The translations under genes and the position numbers were made by a program. This document shows, in pieces, positions 1 through 8,550 of a DNA stretch of 15,068 nucleotides. Source of the DNA: CAZKUN01 sp964555935. Lineage in GTDB: Bacteria; Armatimonadota; Zipacnadia; Zipacnadales; VGFC01. Where the stretch lies: assembly GCA_964555935.1 (NCBI GenBank), contig CAZKUN010000224.1, forward strand, positions 1 through 15,068. Reading direction: 5' to 3'. Each line of letters starts with the position of its first letter. Positions within the stretch are counted from its first letter, which is position 1. A model generated the notes under the pieces. That model ran no database searches, had not been told where the DNA came from, and saw only the letters and a program-made list of their open reading frames with translations.

Positions 1-935
1 GCGACGGCGATCCCCCGCGAGCCGAGGTCCGCGCTACCCGTCCAGTCACCCGTTGCCAGGTCTAGCGTTACCACGCGGCCGTCCGCCACCGTGACGCAGA
101 CGGTGTCCCCTGAGATGCACATGTCATTGACGGGCATGCCCAGGTCCCTGCGCCACAGCACGTCGCCTCCCGCCTTGAGCGCGTAGACATTGAACGAGAG
201 CGACGCGACGATCGCCTCGTCCGCGCCGTCGCCATCGACATCAGCGCACGCAATCGCGCTGACCTCGTCGGCCGTGCTCAGCTTCCATAGCAACTCACCC
301 GCGCTGCTGATCGCGTGGACGTTACTGTCCGCGCCGCCAAACAGCACCTCGGCCTTCCCATCGCCGTCCATGTCGCCGATCGCGCAAGCATTGACCGTCG
401 GTCCCGTCCTCGATGAGTAATTCCACAGCCTCTCGCCTTCCGCGTTGACGAGGTGCCACCAGTAATACTCCGTGCCCAGCGCGACCTCATCGATGCCGTC
501 TCCGTCGACATCCGCCGCTGCCCCGGCCGTGCTGCCGTGGACGCTCTCGTAGTGCCACAGCTCCTCGCCTTCGGCGGAGAGCGCGTAGTAGTGCCAGTTA
601 TCGCTCCCGGCGATGACCGTCTGCTTGTCGCCGCCGAGGTTCGCGCCGAAGACCGTCCGGATGTGCCCCACCCGCTTGTAGTAGGGCGCGCTCCATTGCC
701 AGAGCTGCGAACCATCGGGCGCGAGCGCCGTGACAGTCCCGCCCATCGCGCCGACGACGATCGCGCGGCCCTCTCCGATGATGTCTACCGCCGCGACGGT
801 GTTGACCGCCCCGCCAATATCGACAGACCAACGCGCCGCGCCATCAGCAGACAGCAGCGACACCTTCCCGTTGGCGTTTCCGGCGATGATCTCGTCAGCA
901 CCGTCGCCGTCTACGTCCGAGACAGCGATCGCGTC
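1..935 (-). repeat. FG-GAP-like propeller repeats (about 45 residues each) in the lyase C-terminus
   Basis: Four Ca-binding-type motifs of the form D-x-D-G-D-G-x-x-E occur at residues 1273, 1408, 1454 and 1498 (bases 891-917, 486-512, 348-374 and 216-242). The spacings are 135, 46 and 44 residues. The 135-residue gap is three repeats, and degenerate copies (VDIIGEGRAIVVG and ANLGGDKQTVIAG) fall at about 1318 and 1363. A seventh, looser unit (PVNDMCISGDTVCVTVADG) lies near 1541. Each unit also carries a PQQ-like part with a pattern like 'G.LLW'. Together they read as a propeller of about seven blades. Confidence 0.75.
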
Positions 936-3900
936 GAAGGTGTGCGCGGCCAGCGTACCCGCGGGCTGCAAGCCGTCGCCGTTGCCCCAGACCTCGACCT
1001 CCGCGATGTAGATCGCCGAGCCGTTCTCCGGGGCAGTCGCCCCCTCGGGCAACTCGATCTCGTCGGCCACGCGCGGCGTCAGCGTGATCTGCAGGCCATC
1101 CGTCTTGGTGTCGATGCCGCCCAGCTCATACACCTGCGGCGTTCGCGGCTCGCCGCCCCAGTCCGGGTGAGCCTCCGTATCGGTGATCTCAGCAAGCATC
1201 TCCCCGGCCGACTTCACCTCGATCGACTTGACCTGGAAGAGCTTGCCCTTGCTCGATCCGATTGCATACCAGGCCTTCACGACGACTTTCTCAACATCGA
1301 CAGGCTTGCCGAAGGCCAGGTCGATGCTCACCGCCTGCCCGTCCTCGTACATCACGCCGCCGGCCGTCGTGTCGAGCACGCCATCCGTCAGGGCCTCGAT
1401 CCGATTCTCTCCCGGAGCGCCACCGAACACGTTGGCCTCGAGCGGCTCCGGCGCGGCGGAGATCGACTCCAGCGCATCCACCGCCTCGATTGCCCCCGCG
1501 TTGCCTGTCAGCAGGTAACTCGTAAGCTGCTCTCTGTAGCTGAAAGTCTTCCGCAGCTCAGCCAGCCCCTCCGGCGCCGCCTCCTCGGTCGGCGGCGGCG
1601 TGGGCATGCGGGCGATCTGGTCAAAAGCTCCCCCCATCATCATTGGCAGCATCGCCGCCTGCGCCGGCAAATCCCGCTGCGTCCGCCCAGCCGGCACCTC
1701 GAGTTCGCCCAGGAACGGGACAGTAGCCGTCGTCGCCGTCGATGCATCGATCGTGACGGTGCGGGCTACGACATCGATCTCAACGTCAATCGGCTCGTTC
1801 GCCTCAATGTTCTGCACGCCATAGGTCGCGTTGCGGAGGCCAAACACAGAGATCAGTTCCGGCGTCATGAGGAACGCATCCGCTTCAATCGACATGTCGG
1901 CCAACGTCAGACCTGCTCCCGGCGGCGCCGCGCCCGCGAGAACGCGCATCCCGTCGATCTCGGCATACAGGAAGCCCTCCCTCGGCGAGGAGACCACGAC
2001 GTCAGGAACCTGTTCGCCGGATGCTCGCAGGACCGTGAACATCGTCCTGAAGTTACCCACGCCCAGGTCGCCGTTGTAGATCTGCTGCATTACCCGCACC
2101 AGGGGCTCGCCGGAGTACTTGTAGGATCCCCAGTTCTTGCCCGTCAGGGCATCAACGCTGAACGCCGCTCTGCCGGCGGGCGGCGAGACGATCGCCGCAT
2201 GCTGTCCGCCTTGCTCGACCAGCATCCCATTGGCCACTTCGGTCACGCTGCCCACCGTCTGCCAGATCGGCCGGAAGCTGTACGAGCCCTCTTCGCGCGC
2301 GACCATCTGATCGGCCACGATGTACGCGTGCCCTTTCAGCCAGAGGATGTTCCGGCGCCAATCAACCCCCGCGTATTCGGGAAGCGACGTCGTCGTGAGT
2401 CCGACCTTCGGCAGGTCGCCCGTGTTATCGAGAACACAGAAGTTCGGAATCGTCTGCGACGAGCCGTCCTTCAGGATCAGCACGCCGTTGTGGTACTTCG
2501 GCAGCGACTTGATGTAGTCCGCGTCACACAGCCAGATCCGCTCGTTATCCGTCCAGCGAGATATCGAATTCCCGTCGTAGTGGCGGTGCCCGCCATTGCT
2601 CAGCCCGTCGAGCAGCAGGTACTGATCGCCCTCGCCAAAACCCTCGCGCATGACCACCTTGTCAACCGACTTCTCAAGCTCCACCACGCCCTCGCCCCCA
2701 TGGCTCTTGTGGTAATACGGATCGAGGTCGAATATCTGGAGCCCGGCCAGCCGCTCGGGCACCTCGGTCTCGCCCGCAGCCTGGTATTGGCCGAGGTTCT
2801 TCCGGCCCGACATCCTGCGCTTCCACTCCGCGGTCCACCGGTAACCCGCATCATCGTAGTACCATGCCGCCGTCTGCAGCACCGGGATCTCAGACCACCA
2901 GCCCGTGTAGACGCCCGTGTCGCCATAGGTGACGCTGTAGCCCAGGTTGTCCATGCTCAGGACGGCGAGGTCGGCGTCCTTTCGCGCGTTGCCATTCTCG
3001 AAATACGTCAGGTCCGGTTTCGCCAAGGCGTAGCGCATCAGGTGTCCCAAGGTGAGCCACTGGTACCCGTTGCAGTCCTCCCAGGGCTTCCACGCCTTCG
3101 CTTGCATGCCGAACGCGGCGTCGGCCGTCTCGAGCCAGTGCACCGCCTCGGCCAGACTGTAGTGGCGCTCGAAGTACTCGCCCGCGAAATAAACGCCGAG
3201 CGCCGGGAATGTCTGGTGGTTGTGCCGGACGCGCTCTGAGCCGACCACGTTCCCAACCTTGCGAACGCACTCATTGGCCGTGAACTCAAACAGGATCGCC
3301 ATCACCGCGAGCCTGTCTTCGTCCGTTACCGCCGGCGATTCCTCAACCGCATCCCAGCCGGGGACGAGTCGGTAGAGCGTGAAGTCCGCATCCATCCCCC
3401 ACGGCCCGCCATACGTGCCAGGGTCGGCATCGTGGTGTTCCTTCCACTGCTTCATGACCTGAACATAGGCCCGCGCGTAGTCATCGCGCCCCGTCATCGC
3501 GTAGTACTCGCCGATCGGCGCGGCTTGCCCGGAAAGCCCCGTGTGCGCGCCATTGGCGATCCGCTTTTCCGAATCGCTGGCGACTTTCGTCAGGTACGCG
3601 TCGCCAAGGGCCTGGTCGAAGTATCGCGACTGCAACCGCTTGGCGTCGCCCGTCAGTTTCACGTCCACCGTCGGCCCAAGCGTCAGCGTGTCGCCCTCGC
3701 CGATGGCGGCCAGCAACGCGTCGACGCCCTCGCTCACGCCCTGCGCGTCTCCACCGATGACGACCACGTTCTTGCCTGTGCCCCAAGGGTTGGCGATCGT
3801 CCGCAACTCGTAGCCCTCATCGCCAGGGAACAACGCGTCCGCGAAGCACCAGCCGTGCGAGTAGATTGGCAGCATCGCGCGGTTGCTGTTGATGTTCCCA

Positions 3901-4733
3901 ACCAAGACGACGTTCGTCTCCGTCATCGCGCTAATGGCAGCGACCAAGTCTTCGTTCGCCGCGGCGTCCGTCTGCACGGGCAGGTCCGCGCCGGACGTGG
4001 CTTTGACACCGTCGATCAGCTTGGCAACGGCCGAATCGTACTCCCCCGTCTCAGGCCGAATGACGATTGCAGTCGGCGCGCCGCCCTCGACCAGCGTCGT
4101 GTCAGGGACCCTCGCGGCCGGCTCATCGATCTCGGCAAACCCCTTGTACTTCGCCGGCACGACGCGGAGGTTATCCACGAACAGGTCAAACTCAACGCCA
4201 TGCTGGTTGGTGCCCATCAGCACCTCAAGGACGGTCACCGGCTGGCCGGCGGCCGCGATCTCCTGCTCTTCCCACGACATGCCACCCATCGACACCCCGG
4301 TCTGAAGCTCGAACTCATGTGTCGCGCTTGAGCCGAGAATCCCGCCCCAGTTGTTCCAGCTCAGCACTTTCCCCCCGTCAGCGGCGAGGCCCCGGACGTA
4401 CAGCGCACGCGTCGCGTCGGGCAGCGAGGTCCATGCGTTGAAGACGACCATCTTCCCGTCCATGTCGAGGCCCGGCGCGGGGATCTTGACGGACACGTAA
4501 TGATTGCCGTCATGGTCCTCAACCGACTTCGCGCTCAAGTGAACGGACGCGTCGCCTTCGGCGATGTATGCCGCGTCCTCGTTCAGCGTGATCTTGATGT
4601 CCTCGCACTTCGAGCCCCATGCCGTTGTGAGGCTTTCGGTCGATTCGAGCCCATGCTGCCAGATGATCTCGTCTTGGCACATCGCGGGCCCGGCGAGGAT
4701 AACGGTTGCCAGTGCGGCGATTACTCTAAGCAT
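1..4733 (-). CDS. Large secreted heparinase II/III-like protein with C-terminal FG-GAP propeller (partial, 3' end outside window)
   Basis: The reading frame runs unbroken from an ATG at 4733 to the left edge, giving more than 1,577 residues with no stop seen. GGGTG lies just upstream of the start. Residues 1-20 look like a Sec signal peptide (MLRVIAALATVILAGPAMC), so the protein is probably exported. Domains in order: a beta-sandwich (about 22-195, ending FDLFVDNLRV); an alpha/beta domain resembling those N-terminal to alpha-glucuronidases (about 220-341); an alpha-helical toroid (about 361-617) with H504-N-H506; a heparinase II/III beta-sandwich (about 668-990) with H716-R-H-Y-D720; a discoidin (F5/8C)-like domain (about 1093-1250); and an FG-GAP/PQQ-like propeller from about 1258. 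By family, such lyases cleave uronic-acid polysaccharides by beta-elimination. The substrate here is unknown, and a non-catalytic or hydrolytic role is not excluded. It follows the amidase gene by 23 bp. Family assignment is from motif reading only. Confidence 0.8.
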   Translation of the reverse strand, partial: MLRVIAALATVILAGPAMCQDEIIWQHGLESTESLTTAWGSKCEDIKITLNEDAAYIAEGDASVHLSAKSVEDHDGNHYVSVKIPAPGLDMDGKMVVFNAWTSLPDATRALYVRGLAADGGKVLSWNNWGGILGSSATHEFELQTGVSMGGMSWEEQEIAAAGQPVTVLEVLMGTNQHGVEFDLFVDNLRVVPAKYKGFAEIDEPAARVPDTTLVEGGAPTAIVIRPETGEYDSAVAKLIDGVKATSGADLPVQTDAAANEDLVAAISAMTETNVVLVGNINSNRAMLPIYSHGWCFADALFPGDEGYELRTIANPWGTGKNVVVIGGDAQGVSEGVDALLAAIGEGDTLTLGPTVDVKLTGDAKRLQSRYFDQALGDAYLTKVASDSEKRIANGAHTGLSGQAAPIGEYYAMTGRDDYARAYVQVMKQWKEHHDADPGTYGGPWGMDADFTLYRLVPGWDAVEESPAVTDEDRLAVMAILFEFTANECVRKVGNVVGSERVRHNHQTFPALGVYFAGEYFERHYSLAEAVHWLETADAAFGMQAKAWKPWEDCNGYQWLTLGHLMRYALAKPDLTYFENGNARKDADLAVLSMDNLGYSVTYGDTGVYTGWWSEIPVLQTAAWYYDDAGYRWTAEWKRRMSGRKNLGQYQAAGETEVPERLAGLQIFDLDPYYHKSHGGEGVVELEKSVDKVVMREGFGEGDQYLLLDGLSNGGHRHYDGNSISRWTDNERIWLCDADYIKSLPKYHNGVLILKDGSSQTIPNFCVLDNTGDLPKVGLTTTSLPEYAGVDWRRNILWLKGHAYIVADQMVAREEGSYSFRPIWQTVGSVTEVANGMLVEQGGQHAAIVSPPAGRAAFSVDALTGKNWGSYKYSGEPLVRVMQQIYNGDLGVGNFRTMFTVLRASGEQVPDVVVSSPREGFLYAEIDGMRVLAGAAPPGAGLTLADMSIEADAFLMTPELISVFGLRNATYGVQNIEANEPIDVEIDVVARTVTIDASTATTATVPFLGELEVPAGRTQRDLPAQAAMLPMMMGGAFDQIARMPTPPPTEEAAPEGLAELRKTFSYREQLTSYLLTGNAGAIEAVDALESISAAPEPLEANVFGGAPGENRIEALTDGVLDTTAGGVMYEDGQAVSIDLAFGKPVDVEKVVVKAWYAIGSSKGKLFQVKSIEVKSAGEMLAEITDTEAHPDWGGEPRTPQVYELGGIDTKTDGLQITLTPRVADEIELPEGATAPENGSAIYIAEVEVWGNGDGLQPAGTLAAHTFDAIAVSDVDGDGADEIIAGNANGKVSLLSADGAARWSVDIGGAVNTVAAVDIIGEGRAIVVGAMGGTVTALAPDGSQLWQWSAPYYKRVGHIRTVFGANLGGDKQTVIAGSDNWHYYALSAEGEELWHYESVHGSTAGAAADVDGDGIDEVALGTEYYWWHLVNAEGERLWNYSSRTGPTVNACAIGDMDGDGKAEVLFGGADSNVHAISSAGELLWKLSTADEVSAIACADVDGDGADEAIVASLSFNVYALKAGGDVLWRRDLGMPVNDMCISGDTVCVTVADGRVVTLDLATGDWTGSADLGSRGIAV

Positions 4734-4756
4734 CTCTTCACCCTTGTTTCGGACGG

Positions 4757-5593
4757 TTACCAGAGAATGGGCATCACGACTCGCGCCGTCATCAGCGGGT
4801 TGACGATCTGCGAGATCCTCACATCACCCCGCATGCTGATCAGCATCCGGGCCTCATCCGCGTCCACACCAAGCTTCGCTGAGACGATCTCTGTCATGTC
4901 GTCGACCGCCGCGCCGATGCACTCCTCGAAGGTCGGCGCCGAGGCGATCGCGCGGACGGCCGAATCGAGGATCACGTAGGGATTCGCCGTCGGCAACGGA
5001 TCGGGCTCGACGTCCAGTTTTACAAGCACCTCGGCCGGGATCTCGATCCCTTGTCCCGAGATCTCCCCGTCGCCCTGGCACGCGTGCACGTCGCCCATGC
5101 CCACCAACCCGCCGTCGACCTGCGCCCTCAGGTAGATGCTCGCGCCCGCGCAGACGTCGATGGTATCCAGGTTGCCGCCATGGGGGCCGGGGGTCGAGTT
5201 GGGGATGGATCCATCCGCCGGCGCGACACCGATAACGCCGATCATGGGGTTCGTCGGCAGCTTGAGCGTGTCGCTGAAGTGAGCGTAGCCGTCGCGCACT
5301 TCCACCCACCGGTTCACGCCCCGCGACCCCACGAAGCCCTTCGGACCGGGCTCTATGTCCGCGATCGTGATGCGGATGACATCGCTGGCTTTGGCACGGT
5401 TGAGGTAGATTGCGCCGGTCGCCGGATTGCCTGTCCCCTTTGGCACGTCTTCATAGGCCATGCCGGCCAGCGTCCGTCCGCCGAAGCAGTCCCAGGTCTC
5501 GACCAGCGCCCACTCGCCCGGGTCCATTTCGCAGACGGGGTCGACATCGGCGCTGAAAGCCGTGAACGTATGGTCCCGCGATACGCGCTTCAT
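4757..5593 (-). CDS. Acetamidase/formamidase family amidohydrolase
   Basis: This 278-residue protein has the FmdA/AmdA fold signatures of enzymes that hydrolyse short amides such as formamide or acetamide to ammonia and the acid. Visible motifs are NPMIGVIGVAP (115-125), PGPHGGNLDTIDV (135-147, with H138 and D143) and GDVHACQGDGE (167-177, with D168, H170 and D175). These histidines and aspartates are the candidate metal and catalytic residues. It is of the short type, with no added C-terminal domain and no signal peptide, so probably cytoplasmic. The start at 5593 is supported by GGAGG about 8 nt upstream. The stop is 23 bp before the secreted lyase gene on the same strand, which suggests a bicistron. 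The exact substrate cannot be told from sequence: many family members are not tested formamidases. Confidence 0.88.
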   Translation of the reverse strand: MKRVSRDHTFTAFSADVDPVCEMDPGEWALVETWDCFGGRTLAGMAYEDVPKGTGNPATGAIYLNRAKASDVIRITIADIEPGPKGFVGSRGVNRWVEVRDGYAHFSDTLKLPTNPMIGVIGVAPADGSIPNSTPGPHGGNLDTIDVCAGASIYLRAQVDGGLVGMGDVHACQGDGEISGQGIEIPAEVLVKLDVEPDPLPTANPYVILDSAVRAIASAPTFEECIGAAVDDMTEIVSAKLGVDADEARMLISMRGDVRISQIVNPLMTARVVMPILW

Positions 5594-5731
5594 GAACCGC
5601 CTCCAGGCTGTCGGGTCTCAGACCGTTCCCTGCGGCGTCGGATTGGCCCTTCGCATCGCGTTTCGGCCAAGCAGGAAGACCCCGCTGTCGCGGCGAAGAC
5701 GCGATCCCGCTTACATGCGGAAGGTGAGGCT
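5594..5731. promoter_or_regulatory. Divergent regulatory spacer with dyad elements (amidase / USP)
   Basis: This 138-bp spacer separates two divergent starts. It holds an 11-bp perfect palindrome, GGTCTCAGACC, at 5614-5624. It also holds a larger broken dyad: TTGGCC (5643-5648) and GGCCAA (5665-5670) flank a nearly co-centred CGC-ATC-GCG (5652-5660). Either could be an operator for one or both genes. I could not find a convincing -35/-10 pair on either strand. Confidence 0.3.
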
Positions 5732-6166
5732 ATGTACTCAAAGATCGTCGTCCCATTGGATTCATCGGAGATCGCCGAGCAGGCTCTGTCACACGCGGCG
5801 GAGATAGCGCGGCGCTTCGAGGCCGAGCTAGAGTTGCTAACCGTGGTCCCGGCCTCACCCGACGATGGATTCCCACACGACGGGCCCGGCGATGAGTGGG
5901 ATCCGCGCACCCTCGAGGCGCAGGAATACGTCGAGGCTGTCGCCGGCCGCCTGCGCGAGGACGGCATCAAGGCCACCACGTCATTTCGTCGAGGAGATGT
6001 CGCCGAGGAGATTCTTGCCCACACGCGCGATACGGAGTGCGACCTGATCGTAATGTGCACGCATGGCCGTTCGGGGCGTGGTCGCTGGGTCTATGGCAGC
6101 ATCGCCGACCGCACGCTGCGCTACGCGACGGTGCCGGTCCTGCTGGTGAGAGCCGCCGAGGAGTAA
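5732..6166 (+). CDS. Universal stress protein (UspA family)
   Basis: This 144-residue single-domain protein starts MYSKIVVPLDSSE, the usual first strand and Asp of the USP fold. It ends with C-T-H-G-R-S-G-R-G-R-W-V-Y-G-S (about 117-131), matching the ATP-binding G-2x-G-9x-G(S/T) loop except that the first Gly is Cys. The final strand is VPVLLVR. An ATP-binding stress or signalling role in the cytoplasm is the family expectation. The ATG at 5732 was chosen because the fold begins there and AAGGTGAGG lies just upstream. The frame stays open much further upstream, but only as antisense to the amidase gene. It converges on ispDF with only 9 bp between stop codons and no terminator-like hairpin. 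Confidence 0.93.
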   Translation: MYSKIVVPLDSSEIAEQALSHAAEIARRFEAELELLTVVPASPDDGFPHDGPGDEWDPRTLEAQEYVEAVAGRLREDGIKATTSFRRGDVAEEILAHTRDTECDLIVMCTHGRSGRGRWVYGSIADRTLRYATVPVLLVRAAEE

Positions 6167-6175
6167 GCCCCCCGA

Positions 6176-7402
6176 TTAACCCAACGCCGGCCGCATCACC
6201 GCCACCGCGTGGGCGGCGATGCCCTCGCCGGTTCCGGTGTAACCCATTCCCTCTGTCGTGGTCCCCTTGATGCTCACCGCGCTCTTTTCGCAACCAAATG
6301 CCGCAGCGATTTCATCGCGCATTGCGGCGACGTGCGGCGAGATCTTGGGCGCTTGCGCGATCACCGTCGCGTCGATGTTCGCCACCACGTAGCCCTGCTC
6401 AGCGGCGAGCTTCGCCACGCGCGCGGCCAACTCCACGCTACGGGCGCCCTTAAACGCGGGGTCACTGTCGGGGAAGTGCTTGCCGATGTCTCCGAGCGCG
6501 AGCGCGCCAAGAACCGCATCCATGATGGCGTGAGTCAGCACGTCACCGTCGGAGTGTCCCAGTGGGCCCGCATCGTGCGGCACGGTGACGCCGCCGATTA
6601 CGCACGGCCGGCCAGGCGTCAGTTGGTGGGCATCGAAGCCATGTCCTACGCGCAATGCTTGACCTCCTGAGCGACTGGCCAGGATGCGGGCCGCCATCTC
6701 GAGATCGGCCGGCGTCGTGACCTTGAGGTTCGTCTCCTCGCCCTTCGCCAGCCACACGGGCTCGCCCATCCGCTCCAGCACCGCCGCGTCGTCAGTCACC
6801 AGGCATCCGTCGCTGATGGCGGTCTCATGCGCCCTCAACAGCAGGTCATACCGGAAGATCTGCGGCGTCTGCATCGCCCAGAGAGTGCTGCGATCAACCG
6901 TTCCATCCACCAGCCCATCCGCCGATGCATTCTTCAACGTGTCGGTCACCGGCAGCGCCGCCACGCCGCTTCCGTGCTCGAATGCCGACCGGACGCACCG
7001 GTCGACCAATTCAGGCGACCCCAGCGGGCGAGCCCCGTCACACACGGCAACGAACTCCGGCGGATCATCCGCCAGCGCTTTCAGCCCGTTGATGACCGAC
7101 TCTTGCCGCTGCTCCCCGCCCGCGACCACAGCGGCGACCTTGACTAGCCCCAGAGCGCGCGCAGCCGCCTCCGCGTCCGACACAAGCGCGGCCGGCACCA
7201 CAAGCACGATGCGGTCGATATCACCACAGGCGCTAAGAGTCTCCGCGCCGTGGGCCCAGATGGGTTTTCCGGCCAGGGGCAGGAACGTCTTGGGGGTATC
7301 TGGTGCGATAGCCCCAGCCGGGGCCGACTCCAGGGCTTTTCGAAACCTGGTGCCGGCTCCGGCCGAGGCCAGTATTGCAGCCACACGAGCCATAGAGCTC
7401 AC
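6176..7402 (-). CDS. ispDF: Bifunctional IspD-IspF enzyme of the MEP isoprenoid pathway
   Basis: The N-terminal half is 2-C-methyl-D-erythritol 4-phosphate cytidylyltransferase (IspD). It shows the nucleotide loop ASAGAGTRF (12-20), K38 in PKTFLPL, D122 in VAVCDGARP, R171 before QTPQ, and K227 in NLKVTTPADL. The C-terminal part, from about residue 250, is 2,4-cyclodiphosphate synthase (IspF), with metal ligands D257 and H259 (GHGFDAH) and H291 in GHSDGDVLTHAIMDA. The ending SIKGTTTEGMGYTG is also typical. The fusion performs two non-consecutive steps toward IPP/DMAPP. Two starts are possible: GTG at 7402 (408 aa, AGGA only 4 nt upstream) or ATG at 7393 (405 aa). IspD carries about 12 extra residues between GTR and PKTF compared with E. 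coli IspD. It lies 29 bp after the PIN-TRAM gene and is probably co-transcribed with it. Confidence 0.95.
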   Translation of the reverse strand: MSSMARVAAILASAGAGTRFRKALESAPAGAIAPDTPKTFLPLAGKPIWAHGAETLSACGDIDRIVLVVPAALVSDAEAAARALGLVKVAAVVAGGEQRQESVINGLKALADDPPEFVAVCDGARPLGSPELVDRCVRSAFEHGSGVAALPVTDTLKNASADGLVDGTVDRSTLWAMQTPQIFRYDLLLRAHETAISDGCLVTDDAAVLERMGEPVWLAKGEETNLKVTTPADLEMAARILASRSGGQALRVGHGFDAHQLTPGRPCVIGGVTVPHDAGPLGHSDGDVLTHAIMDAVLGALALGDIGKHFPDSDPAFKGARSVELAARVAKLAAEQGYVVANIDATVIAQAPKISPHVAAMRDEIAAAFGCEKSAVSIKGTTTEGMGYTGTGEGIAAHAVAVMRPALG

Positions 7403-7431
7403 TCTATCCTGGTCCGCGGCTTCGGCGGCGG

Positions 7432-8550
7432 CTACTCGTCCACCATTTCGCCATCGCTCGCCGACTTCAGGTCCGCGAAGATCATCTTGCCCGCGCGCGT
7501 CTGGAGCACGCTGGTCACCGTCACCGGGGCGAGCTGGCCCACGTAGCCGGCGGCCGACTCGATAACCACCATCGTGCCGTCGTCGAGGTAAGCGACGCCC
7601 TGACGGGGCTCCTTACCCTCCTTGACGATCGTGACAGTGATCTCCTCGCCCGGCAGAAAGACCGGCTTCAGCGAGTTGCTCAGTTCGTTGACGTTCAGCA
7701 CCGACACGCCGTGCAGCTTGGCGATCTCATTCACGCTGTAGTCGTTCGTCACGACCGTTGCGTTCAGGATTTTCGACAGCTTCACAAGGCGAAGGTCCAC
7801 CGGGTCGCGCGGATTGTCTTCCTCGGGATAGTCGTCCAATACCTCAACCGGCGGCGTAATCTCGGTCTTGAGCTGGTTGAGGATCTCGAGCCCGCGTCGT
7901 CCGCGCGCCCGTTTGAGCGGGGTCGCCGAATCGGCGATCTGCTGGAGTTCCTGCAGCACGAAACCGGGCACGTACGAGGGCCCGGAGATGAACCCGGTCC
8001 GGCAGATGTCGGAGATGCGGCCGTCAATGATGATGTTGGTATCCAGCAGCTGCGCGCCCGCCATAACAGGCGAGCCACCCTCGACCAGACCATGCGCGCT
8101 CAATGATGGGAACAGGGCTGCCAGCTGCGACTTGGCGCTAACGGCAAACCCAATCCCGAGAAGAACGCCCAGCACCGCAGCCGTGATACGCAGCGGCGTC
8201 CCGATTTCGGGGACCTCCGCGAGCGGCACGGTTGCGAGCATCGCCACGCCGAGACCGACGAGGATGCCGAGTATGATCGCCACCTTGTCTAGCAACGGAA
8301 CGCCCTCGAGCTGCCTGACGGTGCCCATCAGCTTGTTGAACGAGTAGAGCCCACAGAGAAAACCCATGAGGGCGCCGATCACGCTCAGGCCCAACTTGAA
8401 CATCTGCTGTTGCGCGTACATATCAGCATCGTTGAGAAGCGGCCACAGCCTTACGACCATCCGCCCTACCGAGCTTCCTAGAAGTGCGCCTACGAAGGTA
8501 ATTCCCAACACGTACAGTGATGCAATGCCTGGATATGCCAAAGAGTCCAC
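7432..8550 (-). CDS. YacL-like membrane protein with PIN and TRAM domains
   Basis: The N-terminal part has four hydrophobic segments (about 9-28, 52-73, 88-107 and 121-140), placing it in the cytoplasmic membrane. A PIN-type nuclease domain follows from about 165 to 290: LLDTNIIIDGRI (D170), E201 in VLQELQQIAD, D252, and D270 in VVTNDYS, a full acidic set. A TRAM domain, usually RNA-binding, covers about 294-362. This is the architecture of Bacillus YacL, which also sits before ispD and ispF; the cellular substrate is not settled. The longest frame starts with GTG at 8550, but AAGGGG abuts that codon. A TTG at 8541, three codons in, is better spaced from AAGGGGTGG and may be the real start (369 aa). 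Either way the membrane segments are intact. Confidence 0.92.
   Translation of the reverse strand: MDSLAYPGIASLYVLGITFVGALLGSSVGRMVVRLWPLLNDADMYAQQQMFKLGLSVIGALMGFLCGLYSFNKLMGTVRQLEGVPLLDKVAIILGILVGLGVAMLATVPLAEVPEIGTPLRITAAVLGVLLGIGFAVSAKSQLAALFPSLSAHGLVEGGSPVMAGAQLLDTNIIIDGRISDICRTGFISGPSYVPGFVLQELQQIADSATPLKRARGRRGLEILNQLKTEITPPVEVLDDYPEEDNPRDPVDLRLVKLSKILNATVVTNDYSVNEIAKLHGVSVLNVNELSNSLKPVFLPGEEITVTIVKEGKEPRQGVAYLDDGTMVVIESAAGYVGQLAPVTVTSVLQTRAGKMIFADLKSASDGEMVDE

Noticed and set aside
453..3239. 928-codon open frame on the plus strand
   Set aside because: It is antisense to the heparinase-like gene, whose frame is continuous and full of recognisable motifs. The Arg-, Val- and His-rich translation without domains is typical of the complement of GC-rich codons.
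4673..4690. Possible lipobox at Cys19 of the heparinase-like protein
   Set aside because: The residues before Cys (G-P-A-M) do not fit the L-A/S-G/A-C pattern, so an ordinary signal peptide is more likely.
5051..5731. Plus-strand extension upstream of the universal stress protein
   Set aside because: The frame is open only because it is antisense to the amidase gene. The USP fold begins at 5732 with a good ribosome site.
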